From: Zoogloea sp. LCSB751
GTDB lineage: Bacteria > Pseudomonadota > Gammaproteobacteria > Burkholderiales > Rhodocyclaceae
Assembly (NCBI RefSeq): GCF_002028455.1
Contig: NZ_MWUM01000036.1
Span: 1 to 38,968 of the forward strand
Length of the DNA: 38,968 bases
Reading direction: 5' to 3'
Position 1 is the stretch's first letter, and the number at the start of each line of letters is the position of its first letter. The notes beneath the pieces are model-generated. The model was not told the origin of the DNA, did not search any database, and was given only the letters and a program-made list of their open reading frames with translations. Position numbers and translations under genes: made by a program. Below, piece after piece: positions 7,228 through 15,271 of the stretch.

Positions 7228-7812
7228 ATGCTAGTGGGGTATGCGCGGGTATCGACCCAAGACCAGAACCTCGACATGCAGCGCAAGGCGCTGACCGAGG
7301 CCGGGTGCGGCAAGCTGTTTGAGGAGAAGGCGACGGGCAGCCAGACAGACCGGCCGGGACTGATGCAAACCTTGGAGTTCGCCCGAGAGGGTGACACGCT
7401 GGTGGTGTGGAAGCTCGACCGGCTCGGCCGGAGCGTCAAGCACCTTGTTGAGCTGGTGGCCACGATGGAGGCGCGTGGCATCAACTTCCGCAGCCTGACC
7501 GACAACATCGACACCGGCACACCGGCTGGGCGCTTCTTCTTCCACGTGATGGCCAGCCTTGCGCAGATGGAGCGGGAGCTGATCGTGGAGCGCACACGGG
7601 AAGGTCTGCGCGCAGCGCGGGCCAAGGGACGAGTGGGCGGTCGCAAGCGCTCGATGACCGACAGCAAGGTAGCTTCCGCGCGCAAGTTGTTGGCCAGCGG
7701 CGTGCCGCCGCGCGAGGTCGCCGAAAATCTGGGTGTGTCTGTGCCTACGCTCTATCGCTGGGTGCCCGCCTCATCGCTAGACGAGGCCAACCCGCCACAA
7801 GGAAGCGCATGA
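7228..7812 (+). CDS. Plasmid serine resolvase
   Basis: ATG at 7228 follows AAGAGGGG; the longer frame with seven extra codons is less likely. The 194-residue product is a small serine recombinase: LVGYARVSTQDQ with the catalytic Ser at about residue 9, WKLDRLGRSVKHL, ASLAQMERELIVERT and a C-terminal helix-turn-helix (PPREVAENLGVSVPTLYRW). It probably resolves plasmid multimers or cointegrates at the upstream res region. It is clearly related to, but distinct from, the resolvase at 6119. The following immunity-like gene overlaps its stop. Confidence 0.87.
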   Translation: MLVGYARVSTQDQNLDMQRKALTEAGCGKLFEEKATGSQTDRPGLMQTLEFAREGDTLVVWKLDRLGRSVKHLVELVATMEARGINFRSLTDNIDTGTPAGRFFFHVMASLAQMERELIVERTREGLRAARAKGRVGGRKRSMTDSKVASARKLLASGVPPREVAENLGVSVPTLYRWVPASSLDEANPPQGSA

Positions 7813-8192
7813 GAAGAACGATCTTGACCTTTGGCCTACTGCTGTCGGCGATGGCGACCAACGCAGCCGAACCCACCAAACCCGGCAGGGTCTTGGCCTT
7901 CATGAAAACGCAGGGGCTCTACAACCTCTGCACGTCGAGCCGCAGCGCGGAACTGGGACAGTGCGAAGGCTTCATCACGGGCGTGGCGGCCATGATGCAA
8001 AACGACCAGCTCGCCAAGGTGAAGGTGTGCGTCCCGGAGGGCACGAACTCGCAGCAGGTGACGGATCGCGTGGTGGCCTACCTGCGCACCAAGGCCGACA
8101 GCGACGACATGCAGGTGCCCGCTGTCACCATCGTGGCTCCGGTGCTGGCCATCCTCTACAACTGCACGCCGGGCAAGATGCCGCAGTTCTGA
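7809..8192 (+). CDS. Rap1a/Tai-type T6SS immunity protein
   Basis: The 127-residue product has a cleavable signal (MRRTILTFGLLLSAMATNAA) and then the spaced cysteines and core of the Rap1a/Tai family: LCTSSRSAELGQCEGFITGV, KVCVPEGTNSQQVTDRVVAY and a late LYNCTPG. Family members act in the periplasm and inhibit T6SS amidase effectors. No amidase gene is on the plasmid, so this is an orphan immunity gene. Its ATG overlaps the resolvase TGA (ATGA), an unusual coupling of defence cargo to a recombinase. Confidence 0.75.
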   Translation: MRRTILTFGLLLSAMATNAAEPTKPGRVLAFMKTQGLYNLCTSSRSAELGQCEGFITGVAAMMQNDQLAKVKVCVPEGTNSQQVTDRVVAYLRTKADSDDMQVPAVTIVAPVLAILYNCTPGKMPQF

Positions 8193-8227
8193 CAGGGCCA
8201 AGGCATCCGTGGCCGGGTGGTTTCCAG

Positions 8228-8251
8228 ATGCAACACCCCAGTGTGTTGCAT
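8228..8251. other. 9-bp hairpin ATGCAACAC / GTGTTGCAT
   Basis: A perfect 9-bp stem with a 6-base loop just after the immunity gene. It lacks a T run, so it is not a standard intrinsic terminator; an operator or an RNA-stabilising stem is possible. Confidence 0.4.
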
Positions 8252-8330
8252 GGATAATCGGCTTCGGCCATTCCTCCCTTTTTTGGCCCCCGTCTTACCT
8301 CCCTGGACGGGCTTCGCCCGGCGAAGTTAA

Positions 8331-8357
8331 AGCGGCCCCGGTGGGGCCGCTCTTTTT
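8331..8357. terminator. Rho-independent terminator
   Basis: AGCGGCCCC and GGGGCCGCT form a 9-bp GC stem with a 3-base loop followed by CTTTTT. It ends the rightward resolvase/immunity transcript, and its stem also lies between the two convergent gene ends. Confidence 0.85.
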
Positions 8358-8373
8358 ATGCTGCGTGGTGGCC

Positions 8374-8715
8374 CTATACGGCCTTCCAGAGCCATGAACC
8401 GATGCCCCACAGCACGGCCAGCAGCACGAGGGTCAGGATGATGTTCCAGAGGAGATCGGCAAACTTGGCCAGCACGTAGGCAAGCCCACCGCCACCAACG
8501 ATCACGAGGCCGAAGCGCAGCCACTTGGGCCAGTCCATGCCGACCTTGAGCAAGGAGACGTAGGTCAGCACGCCGCCGACCAGCAGCCCGATCAAGCCGA
8601 AGAGGCCTGCGCGTGCATCGCTGTTGTCGCGGCGCTCGGCGGCGACAAGCGACTCTTTGCTGTCGTGGTACTCATAAGTGCCATCCGCAGCGCGGCGGCC
8701 GAAACGGGTGCCCAT
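8374..8715 (-). CDS. Small membrane protein downstream of yafQ
   Basis: The 113-residue protein starts at ATG 8715 behind GGGGAGGGGG. About 37 soluble, charged residues are followed by three hydrophobic segments (about 38-57, 68-85 and 89-110), so it is an inner-membrane protein. No family is recognised. Before the ISL3 insertion it would have been the third gene behind dinJ-yafQ, 14 bases after the toxin stop. Confidence 0.65.
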   Translation of the reverse strand: MGTRFGRRAADGTYEYHDSKESLVAAERRDNSDARAGLFGLIGLLVGGVLTYVSLLKVGMDWPKWLRFGLVIVGGGGLAYVLAKFADLLWNIILTLVLLAVLWGIGSWLWKAV

Positions 8716-8729
8716 GCCCCCTCCCCTAT

Positions 8730-9051
8730 CTACTCGAACAGCTCAGCGTGCGTCCCTGCCCGAATGAAAACCACTAATCCCTGTTTGGTGGTGTCGTCGA
8801 GCTTGTAGGCCAAGAGGAAGTCGCCACCGATATGGCATTCCCGGTGGCCCTCCCAGTTGCCCGTAAGCGGGTGATCCAACCACTCTGGCCCCAAGGGGCC
8901 GTTGTTGGCGATCAGGAGCATCATGGCCTCTTTGAGCTGGTTCATGTTGAACCGGCCGGAGTGTGAAAGACGCTCCCAGTCCTTGAGGAAGGACTTTGCG
9001 TAATCTGCTAAACGCGGAAGGGACGCCCGCTTACTTGCTGCTGTTTTTTTC
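8730..9051 (-). pseudogene. yafQ: YafQ-family toxin, 5' end cut off by the ISL3 transposon
   Basis: The frame encodes KDFLKDWERL-like and MNQLKEAMMLLIANNGPLGP residues, then HRECHIGGDFLLAYKLDD and a terminal RAGTHAELFE: the core and end of a YafQ/RelE-family mRNA-cleaving toxin, including the usual catalytic-region histidines. The transposon end at 9052 removes the start; a TAG lies in frame immediately beyond it. Joining 9051 to 15310 restores an ATG at 15317 and a full protein starting MTSKKTAASKRASLPRLADY, about 107 residues long. An internal ATG at 8945 could still give a 71-residue fragment, which lacks the first helix, so I call it inactive. Confidence 0.88.
9044..9051. repeat. Left 8-bp target duplication of the ISL3-family transposon
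   Basis: TTTTTTTC occurs here and directly outside the other end at 15302-15309, in the same orientation. Eight bases is the duplication size usual for ISL3-family elements. The sequence is low in complexity, but the reconstructed genes confirm the junction. Confidence 0.88.
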
Positions 9052-9066
9052 GGCTATTCGTAAAAG
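9052..9066 (+). repeat. Left terminal inverted repeat of the ISL3-family transposon
   Basis: GGCTATTCGTAAAAG; identical inverted copy at 15287-15301. Similarity fades directly inside. Confidence 0.9.
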
Positions 9067-9126
9067 CGTGTGGGCGCCAACAATGGGCTGATGTATGTCA
9101 CGCCAGCCAGAAATCGCAAAACAATG

Positions 9127-9155
9127 TTGCAAGCATCGTCGCTTCACTGTACAGT
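9127..9155 (+). promoter_or_regulatory. Candidate promoter of the passenger operon
   Basis: TTGCAA (9127) and TACAGT (9150) are 17 bases apart. The -10 overlaps a perfect palindrome, ACTGTACAGT (9146-9155), which could be an operator. It lies 48 bases before the first passenger gene. Confidence 0.4.
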
Positions 9156-9202
9156 TACGCTATCGAAAATCGTAAATTCTTGTTGTGTAGGAGGTGACTG
9201 AA

Positions 9203-9493
9203 ATGGCTGCTAGAGATGTTGAATCGGCACTTCTTGCCCGGTGCTCTGCCGTCGCTCGGGAAGCCACGCAAGCGGCTCAAGATCAGCGAGAGGCTAACGT
9301 GTTTCAGTTGGCGGCAATGGTTGTTCAGTCGCAGTTTCCAGCCGAGTCGAAGTGCTTGACGCAAGCAAGCGAACGGTATTTCGCTTCACATCCGAACGAG
9401 CGGCTGGCTTCGGCTGAAGTCGTCAGACGAGGCTGGGTAATGAGTTTGCCGCGTTTGCGCGACATGCTTTCGCGTCAACTGCAATGGGGCTGA
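9203..9493 (+). CDS. Unknown 96-residue protein, first passenger gene
   Basis: ATG at 9203 follows AGGAGGTGA by seven bases, which decides it over the upstream GTG. The product is helical by composition, with no signal or membrane segment and no domain I recognise. It precedes the nucleotidyltransferase-like gene by four bases, the position where an antitoxin or regulator of such proteins is often found. Confidence 0.7.
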   Translation: MAARDVESALLARCSAVAREATQAAQDQREANVFQLAAMVVQSQFPAESKCLTQASERYFASHPNERLASAEVVRRGWVMSLPRLRDMLSRQLQWG

Positions 9494-9497
9494 GGCG

Positions 9498-10397
9498 ATG
9501 CCAGAAAGCCCTGTATTCCATACCCGAACCGCCCTTGCCGAAGGTCTGAGAGAACTGTTCAAGCAACTTGAAGAAAGGCTATCGCTCCGCAGCCCAGTGA
9601 ATGTCTATTTGGCTGGGGGCATGGCCGTTCATCTCTATACGTCAGATCGTGTCACAACGGATGTCGATGCGGAGTTCGGTGCTCGCGTGTTCATCCCCAA
9701 CGATTTGATCGTCGATGTTACGTTGGAGGACGGGACTCGCGAGGCCGTCCATTTTGACACCAATTACAACTCGACCTTTGCTTTGATGCACGAGGACTAT
9801 ACGGACGATGCCATTCCATTGGACATGGGGATAGAGCACATCCGGCTTCACGTCCTCTCCCCCCTTGATTTGGCTGTCAGCAAGATTGCCCGGTTTGCCG
9901 ACAACGACAAGGACGATATCGCCGCTTTGGTTCGGCTTGGCCTGACGAGCGCGGACGAGATAGAGCAACGCGCCACAAGCGCCTTGGCGGGCTACATCGG
10001 CGGTCAGGCCATGCTGAAATTGAATCTGCGGGATGCGGTCGTTTTAGCTCGCGAGGTCGAAAGCGAGCGGATTGCGGCTCTGCGATTGGCAGAACTGCCT
10101 CGCCTAGAAAAGCGTGCCGGAGCGGCACTCACCTTCTGGCAGTACGCCACCGAGGCCATCAAAGCGCATGGCTCTGATGGCGTGGACTGGGCCGATGTCG
10201 AGCGAAAGACCTTCGTCGAAAGCATCTCGGAGCATGGGCAACCCGCCTCTGATGTTGCGGATGTGATCTGCCAGCACAGTCCGGGGGCCGTGACGAAGGC
10301 AAGGCAAGACGACGTGCGTGCCTTGGTTGAAAGGCTTGCACCTGAACTCCAAGCGCAATATGCCAAGGCGCGAGGCGCGAAAGGGTGCGAGCCATGA
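9498..10397 (+). CDS. DUF6036-like nucleotidyltransferase-fold protein
   Basis: The 299-residue protein has a nucleotidyltransferase signature in the first third: YLAGGMAVHLYTSDRVTTDV followed by DAEF, with the Asp-x-Asp pair of the metal site near residues 52-54. The segment LAVSKIARFADNDKDDIAAL matches the conserved Lys/Arg...Asp-Asp motif of DUF6036-type proteins, which are relatives of the AbiEii toxin group. The C-terminal third is a helical extension that I cannot place. With the small gene before it, a toxin-antitoxin or abortive-infection role is plausible; the substrate is unknown. Confidence 0.6.
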   Translation: MPESPVFHTRTALAEGLRELFKQLEERLSLRSPVNVYLAGGMAVHLYTSDRVTTDVDAEFGARVFIPNDLIVDVTLEDGTREAVHFDTNYNSTFALMHEDYTDDAIPLDMGIEHIRLHVLSPLDLAVSKIARFADNDKDDIAALVRLGLTSADEIEQRATSALAGYIGGQAMLKLNLRDAVVLAREVESERIAALRLAELPRLEKRAGAALTFWQYATEAIKAHGSDGVDWADVERKTFVESISEHGQPASDVADVICQHSPGAVTKARQDDVRALVERLAPELQAQYAKARGAKGCEP

Positions 10398-11110
10398 AGT
10401 TCCCCGGAGCCAAACGCCGTCCTCCTTTCGTGACGCTGCCACGGCACAAGCGCAGCCACGAGGTCATTCGCCTCAAGGGAAAGATGCGCCGCGATGCAGC
10501 GGAGTACGGTGGCCGGTTCACCAGCCGCCTCGTGCTGAATGAGCCGGGCCGTCCCGACCTATACAACCAGTGGTTTGACTTCTACTTTCCGGGCACGGAT
10601 CGGTTCACGATCTGGAACGCCAGTTTCGTGACCGCCCGAAAAGCATTCTGGGACAAGGCCCACGACATTGCACACACCCGCGTGGCCGCGATGCTGTCGC
10701 CGGAAGAGCGGGAAGAGAACTCCAAGTTGGAGTTCGTGCCTGCACAGCGCTCAAGCACCGGAAAAATCCTGACCTACAAGCTGGCCGAGCGCGAAAAGAT
10801 GCGCTTCGAGCAGTTTGGTGGCCTGACCTTTCATGAGCAGTGGCGCAAGCTGGAAGCAGAGATTGCCCGCAACGAGCCGCCCGTTATTCATGAGTCCTTC
10901 AAGCTCGACCGCAGCTACGTTTACGGTATCGGTTTGAAGATCGTGCTTGATGTGGATTTCATCAATCAGGCATCCATCGAGGCTGCGATTGATCGCTTCA
11001 TCGCAGTTGGCGAAACCGATTGGGTATCGCCTGAACCCGTGCCTCGCGACCGTTTGCCTGTCGTGAGCGAGCACGAGGCATTGGCGACCGTCACCTTCCC
11101 AGCAGAGTAG
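10394..11110 (+). CDS. Unknown 238-residue passenger protein
   Basis: The ATG overlaps the stop of the nucleotidyltransferase gene (ATGA), so the two are probably made together. The start is strongly basic (MKFPGAKRRPPFVTLPRHKR) and the rest mixes aromatic and acidic residues, with no signal peptide. The basic start suggests nucleic-acid binding, but no domain is recognised. Confidence 0.65.
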   Translation: MKFPGAKRRPPFVTLPRHKRSHEVIRLKGKMRRDAAEYGGRFTSRLVLNEPGRPDLYNQWFDFYFPGTDRFTIWNASFVTARKAFWDKAHDIAHTRVAAMLSPEEREENSKLEFVPAQRSSTGKILTYKLAEREKMRFEQFGGLTFHEQWRKLEAEIARNEPPVIHESFKLDRSYVYGIGLKIVLDVDFINQASIEAAIDRFIAVGETDWVSPEPVPRDRLPVVSEHEALATVTFPAE

Positions 11111-11116
11111 ATTGCA

Positions 11117-11659
11117 ATGCCTGATATGAATAATTTGAATATGAATCTGAGCGCGGTAAGGCCACCCATCGCGTTTGCAGCGAAGAACGCACGCTTCGTC
11201 TCCAATTTCCCGCAAGGGTCGGATGAACTCTGGATGGCAGACTTGAAAGCGTGCCGCCACGATGTTCAGTGCGAGGTGTTCGAGGACATCCTATTTGTCG
11301 AGTCCAATGGCACGGCTTTCATCTATGGCATCGAATTCGAGGATGGATGCCCGAAGGGCTTGAAGCCGGAATTGGCGCTGAAACAGCAATCCTTCATTCA
11401 GTTTCTCCGTGACGAAACGCGCCGGGACAACGATGCCCTTGGGCTGGCCGCCCTGATTTTCACCGGCCATGAATACTCGACCGAAGGCAAGGCAACGGCT
11501 GCGTACATCGCTGCACGGAACACTTCGCTAGTAATGGGCGTCGGGTATCGCAACAACGACGGCAAATACGAGTTGATCGGGATTGATCCCGAAGAAGATA
11601 GCTGGCTTGAGTCAGCCCGTTCCATTCTCCCTTTTGACGAGCTTTGTCATCCGGGATAG
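11117..11659 (+). CDS. Unknown 180-residue passenger protein
   Basis: The gene starts six bases after the previous stop. The sequence MPDMNNLNMNLSAVRPPIAF leads into a compact cytoplasmic protein with CRHDVQCEVFEDILFVESNG. I recognise no family. Its position suggests that it works with its two upstream neighbours. Confidence 0.65.
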   Translation: MPDMNNLNMNLSAVRPPIAFAAKNARFVSNFPQGSDELWMADLKACRHDVQCEVFEDILFVESNGTAFIYGIEFEDGCPKGLKPELALKQQSFIQFLRDETRRDNDALGLAALIFTGHEYSTEGKATAAYIAARNTSLVMGVGYRNNDGKYELIGIDPEEDSWLESARSILPFDELCHPG

Positions 11660-11664
11660 GGCTA

Positions 11665-12153
11665 ATGGGACTGTCCGTCGCGAAAGACGAGCTTTACTAC
11701 ATCTACGTCCTCCGGGTGGAGGGAAACGGCTGGTATGTAGGCTCGACACAGAGCTTCGAGCGCCGAATGCGCAGCCATTTCGGCAAGGGCGGTGCTGTGG
11801 CAACCAAAGAGCGCCGGGCGCTGGAGATTGAAGAGGTGTTTGAGCTTCGCGACTACCAGATTCGCACAGATTGCGCACACGAGCGGGCCGAGGTTCTGAT
11901 CGCGCAACGCTATGCCCAGTTGTACGGCATGAATTCTGTGCGAGGCGCAAAGCATGGCAAAGGATGGAATGACCAGCCTTCGCCGGGCAACCTGCGCGAC
12001 ATTGAGCGTTACAACAAATTCGCGACCTCGATAGAGGGCGAACGTCTATTGGCCGCGTTGCGCCGCATAGACCCATTGACACTTCTGCCCGACAGGCTCA
12101 ATGGAGCACTGACCGGCCTTGCTTCTACCCCTGCGCCCATTTCAACCACCTGA
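11665..12153 (+). CDS. GIY-YIG-family endonuclease-like protein
   Basis: Residues 12-60 are a GIY-YIG nuclease module: YYIYVLRVEGNGWYVGSTQS (YIYVL replaces GIY, WYVGS replaces YIG), then FERRMRSHF with the conserved Arg. A later Glu near residue 70 could be the metal ligand. The 162-residue length suits a single-domain enzyme with a C-terminal tail. Such proteins cut DNA; in a transposon it could act in defence, repair or homing. The start at 11665 is chosen because it follows GGGATAGGG and begins next to the domain. Confidence 0.7.
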   Translation: MGLSVAKDELYYIYVLRVEGNGWYVGSTQSFERRMRSHFGKGGAVATKERRALEIEEVFELRDYQIRTDCAHERAEVLIAQRYAQLYGMNSVRGAKHGKGWNDQPSPGNLRDIERYNKFATSIEGERLLAALRRIDPLTLLPDRLNGALTGLASTPAPISTT

Positions 12154-12160
12154 CCCAATC

Positions 12161-12550
12161 ATGCTCGGATACTGGATCGTCGTCTCAACGCAACCCCCCG
12201 AAGAACGGGACGCCATCATCGACCGCAAGAAGTCAGTGCTCGCGGAATGGGAAACCGGCGTTGGCGGCATTCGCTGGCTGGAAAAGCTGGTCGAGGAAGG
12301 CAAGGCCACCAAGCTGCGCGGTGACGGCTATCCGAACCGCTACACGTCCACGGCAAACATCGTGCTGCCGCTCATCACGGGTGACGCAATCAAGCCTGCT
12401 GACGACGGCATCTGGGTGTTCGGCATGGATGAGGGCGAAGAGTACACCCAGCCTCCCGGCTGGATGGGCAAGGTCAACCTGCGGCCCGAGAGCATCCGCA
12501 CCTGCCCAACTGATGCGTCCCTGACCATTGACGCTTGGGATCAGTCGTAA
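12161..12550 (+). CDS. Unknown protein beginning MLGYWIV, paralogue of 1216-1593
   Basis: The 129-residue protein shares the opening, the segment GKATKLRGDGYPNR and the ending TIDAWDQS with the protein at 1216-1593, but differs widely in between. It precedes the nearly identical second lipoprotein copy. No domain recognised. The pair is present on the plasmid both as operon cargo and as transposon cargo, which points to a two-gene functional unit. Confidence 0.75.
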   Translation: MLGYWIVVSTQPPEERDAIIDRKKSVLAEWETGVGGIRWLEKLVEEGKATKLRGDGYPNRYTSTANIVLPLITGDAIKPADDGIWVFGMDEGEEYTQPPGWMGKVNLRPESIRTCPTDASLTIDAWDQS

Positions 12551-12578
12551 CTCCATTCAACAACCACAAGGGAAATTC

Positions 12579-13244
12579 ATGAAGAAGAACATCGCCATCC
12601 TCGCCGCCCTCAGCGTCGTGATGCTGACCGCCTGCGGCAGCAAAACCGACGCCAACGAAAAGAACTTCGGCGCGGCCATGACGCAGTATTTCGACAAAAA
12701 GGGCGACCTCTGCCTCAACACCAAGCGCTGGCCGGTTGATCTGTCCGAAATGGACTTTCGCCTGCAAAAGACCATGCAGGCCGGGAGCGCCAACCAGATG
12801 GCTGCACTCGAAGCCGCTGGTTTGGTCAAGGGCGAGGACACCGAGGTGGACATCATGGGGATCATGGGCAAGCCCACGGGTGCCAAGGCCAAGATCAAGC
12901 GCTACACGCTGACTGACGCGGCCAAGCCCTTCGCGCAGGAGAAGGAAGTTGCGTCCATCGGCCTTAACGGCAAGACCACCGAGAAACAAACCGATCTGTG
13001 CTGGGGCAAGAAGGCGCTGGACAAGATCGTGAAGTGGGAAGGCCCGATGAAGTTCGGCGACTACCAAGAGGCTGGCATCACCTACACCTACAAGGTCAAC
13101 AACCTCGCCGACTGGGCCAAGAAGCCAGAGGTGCAAGCCGCTTTCCCGTTTGTGAAAAGCATCCTTGATGGCGCAGGCAGCAAGGAGTCCAAGCACGCCA
13201 TCAAGTTGACCAGCCAAGGCTGGGAAGCGAAAGGACTGGACTGA
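12579..13244 (+). CDS. Lipoprotein, copy 2 of a duplicated gene
   Basis: The 221-residue protein has signal residues MKKNIAILAALSVVMLTAC with lipobox LTAC and Cys19. From there to the end it is almost the same as the protein at 523-1194: about five substitutions over roughly 203 residues. DNA identity is about 90%, so the copies have had time to collect silent changes while the protein stayed constant, a sign of purifying selection. The two copies form a long inverted repeat on the plasmid. Confidence 0.8.
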   Translation: MKKNIAILAALSVVMLTACGSKTDANEKNFGAAMTQYFDKKGDLCLNTKRWPVDLSEMDFRLQKTMQAGSANQMAALEAAGLVKGEDTEVDIMGIMGKPTGAKAKIKRYTLTDAAKPFAQEKEVASIGLNGKTTEKQTDLCWGKKALDKIVKWEGPMKFGDYQEAGITYTYKVNNLADWAKKPEVQAAFPFVKSILDGAGSKESKHAIKLTSQGWEAKGLD

Positions 13245-13253
13245 GGAGCCGGT

Positions 13254-13874
13254 ATGCCACGCATCGACCTCGCAGTACCCTTCGCAGAGAAGGATGAGGC
13301 CAAGCGGCTTGGCGCACGCTGGGACGGTGAGCGCAAGCTCTGGTATGTGCCAGACGGCGTAGATGCGGGCGCATTTGGGCGTTGGTTGCCGAGCGAGCCG
13401 GATATCGGCGTTCGCTCAAGCAGCTATTTCATCGCCCAGACCACCAAGGCGTGCTGGAAGTGCGGCGAACACACAAGCGTGTTCGGCTTCATCCTGCCTG
13501 CCGGGCATGAAACGCTGGAACCCGATGAAGAGGATGACGAGCGGGATGCGTGGTATCGGTATGACGAGCCAACCATCGTTCACTATGTCACCGATCTTCT
13601 GCCTGCCGTAGCAGCCCGGATCAAAGCATTCTCGCGGCACTACCGCGTCGATTTCAGCAAGACCACGCAAAGCTCGTACTGGATGAACCACTGCGAACAC
13701 TGCGGCATGAAGCAGGGCGACTTCGAGATGTATTGCGAGCCGCAAGGTGCGTTCTTCCCGATGGATGAGCGTGCTGCCTCCCTGATCGTCCTGCATGAGT
13801 TTGCCGAGCCGTTTGGCTGCAATGGCAGTACCGCCTACGGCGATCACCTCTTTGAATACATGCGGCGGGTCTGA
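13254..13874 (+). CDS. DUF5710-domain protein with zinc-type cysteine pairs
   Basis: Residues 1-45 read MPRIDLAVPFAEKDEAKRLG and then ARWDGERKLWYVP, the DUF5710 module often found attached to phage and plasmid DNA-handling proteins. Two CxxC pairs (CWKC near 64 and CEHC near 143) could bind zinc. The protein has 206 residues and no signal peptide. Its stop lies two bases before the transposase ATG, so transposase and passenger genes are probably one transcript. Confidence 0.7.
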   Translation: MPRIDLAVPFAEKDEAKRLGARWDGERKLWYVPDGVDAGAFGRWLPSEPDIGVRSSSYFIAQTTKACWKCGEHTSVFGFILPAGHETLEPDEEDDERDAWYRYDEPTIVHYVTDLLPAVAARIKAFSRHYRVDFSKTTQSSYWMNHCEHCGMKQGDFEMYCEPQGAFFPMDERAASLIVLHEFAEPFGCNGSTAYGDHLFEYMRRV

Positions 13875-13876
13875 CC

Positions 13877-15271
13877 ATGCCCGCCAACATCCTGAACCTC
13901 CCGCAGTACCGGGTGCTGCGCGTGCAGGAAACCGATCACGACTACCACGTCACCGCCGAGCCGGTGGACGTGACCGCCGCCTGCCCACATTGCCAGTCTG
14001 ACCGTCTGAACTCGTGGGGCACCCGCGAGCAGGTGTTCAAAGACCTGCCCATGCACGGCAAGCGGGTCGGCATCTATATCGACACCAAACGGCTGCGCTG
14101 CCAAGCCTGCGGCAAGACCTTCTCGCAGGCGCTGCCGCTGCTGGCGGAAAACCGCATGATGACCGAACGGCTGGTGAAGTGGATCGGGCAACAGTCGTTG
14201 AAACGCACCTTCACCTCGCTGGCTGACGAAACCGGCGTGGTTGAAGGGACGATCCGCAACATCTTCCGCGACTACATCAACGAGCTTGAGCAGACCGTCC
14301 GCTTCGAGACGCCGAAGTGGATGGGCATCGACGAAATCCACATCATCAACAAGCCGCGCTGCGTCGTCTCGAACATCCAGAACAACACCATCGTGGACAT
14401 GCTCCACAACCGAAACAAGGACACGGTGGCGAAGTACCTGTTCAAGATGCCAAACCGGGACAAGGTGCAGTACGTGGCGATGGATATGTGGACGCCCTAC
14501 CGCGATGCAGTGACTGCGGTGTTGCCGGACGCCACCATCGTCATCGACAAGTTTCACGTCGTCAGGATGGCGAACGACGCTATGGAGAAGGCCCGCAAAG
14601 GGCTGCGGGCTGAACTGACACTGAAACAGAAGCGCGGGCTGATGCACGACCGCTTTGTGCTCTTGAAGCGCGAGCGCGACCTGAACGACCAGGAACGGCT
14701 GCTCATGGACGGCTGGACAAAGAACTACCCAGCTTTGGGCGAAGCCTACCGGCTCAAAGAGGACTTCTACGGCATCTACGAGGCCGGGACGCCAGAGGAA
14801 GCCATGCGGCGCTACGAGGCGTGGTACAGGGCAATATCGACCGAGATCAGACCCTACTTCGCCGACCTGATCCGCGCCTTCACGAACTGGCAGCCCTTCA
14901 TCCTCAACTACTTCGAGCACCCCGTCACCAATGCCTACACCGAGAGCCTGAACAGCCTGATCCGGGTGATGAACCGGCTGGGGCGCGGCTACTCGTTCGA
15001 GGCGCTACGGGCCAAGATTCTCTTCACAGAGGGCATCCATAGCCGAAAGCAGGCACGCCCCAAGTTCGAGAGAAAGCGTGCGTCGGAGCCTGTCGAGATG
15101 GGCAGAGCGTTGCCAGATGACGCGATGGGCTATGGACCGCCCGTGCTTGAGAAGGTGCGGGCAATGAAGCCTCCGAAGGAGGCTGACCAACACAAGGCAC
15201 CACCGCCGCCCAAGAACTACGGAGCGGACATTTCAACACTCATCCGCATGATCGAGGCAGGAGAGCTTTGA
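13877..15271 (+). CDS. ISL3-family transposase
   Basis: The 464-residue enzyme has an N-terminal zinc-binding part (CPHCQSDRLNSWG, then CQACGKTF), a helix-turn-helix region and a DDE catalytic domain: GIDEIHIINK (first Asp), VAMDMWTPYRDAV (second Asp) with VIDKFHVVRM, and TNAYTESLNSLIRVMNR (Glu). This order is that of ISL3 transposases. The frame is complete and normal in length, so the element may still be mobile. Its 3' end overlaps, in antisense, the extended tail of the antitoxin frame. Confidence 0.92.
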   Translation: MPANILNLPQYRVLRVQETDHDYHVTAEPVDVTAACPHCQSDRLNSWGTREQVFKDLPMHGKRVGIYIDTKRLRCQACGKTFSQALPLLAENRMMTERLVKWIGQQSLKRTFTSLADETGVVEGTIRNIFRDYINELEQTVRFETPKWMGIDEIHIINKPRCVVSNIQNNTIVDMLHNRNKDTVAKYLFKMPNRDKVQYVAMDMWTPYRDAVTAVLPDATIVIDKFHVVRMANDAMEKARKGLRAELTLKQKRGLMHDRFVLLKRERDLNDQERLLMDGWTKNYPALGEAYRLKEDFYGIYEAGTPEEAMRRYEAWYRAISTEIRPYFADLIRAFTNWQPFILNYFEHPVTNAYTESLNSLIRVMNRLGRGYSFEALRAKILFTEGIHSRKQARPKFERKRASEPVEMGRALPDDAMGYGPPVLEKVRAMKPPKEADQHKAPPPPKNYGADISTLIRMIEAGEL

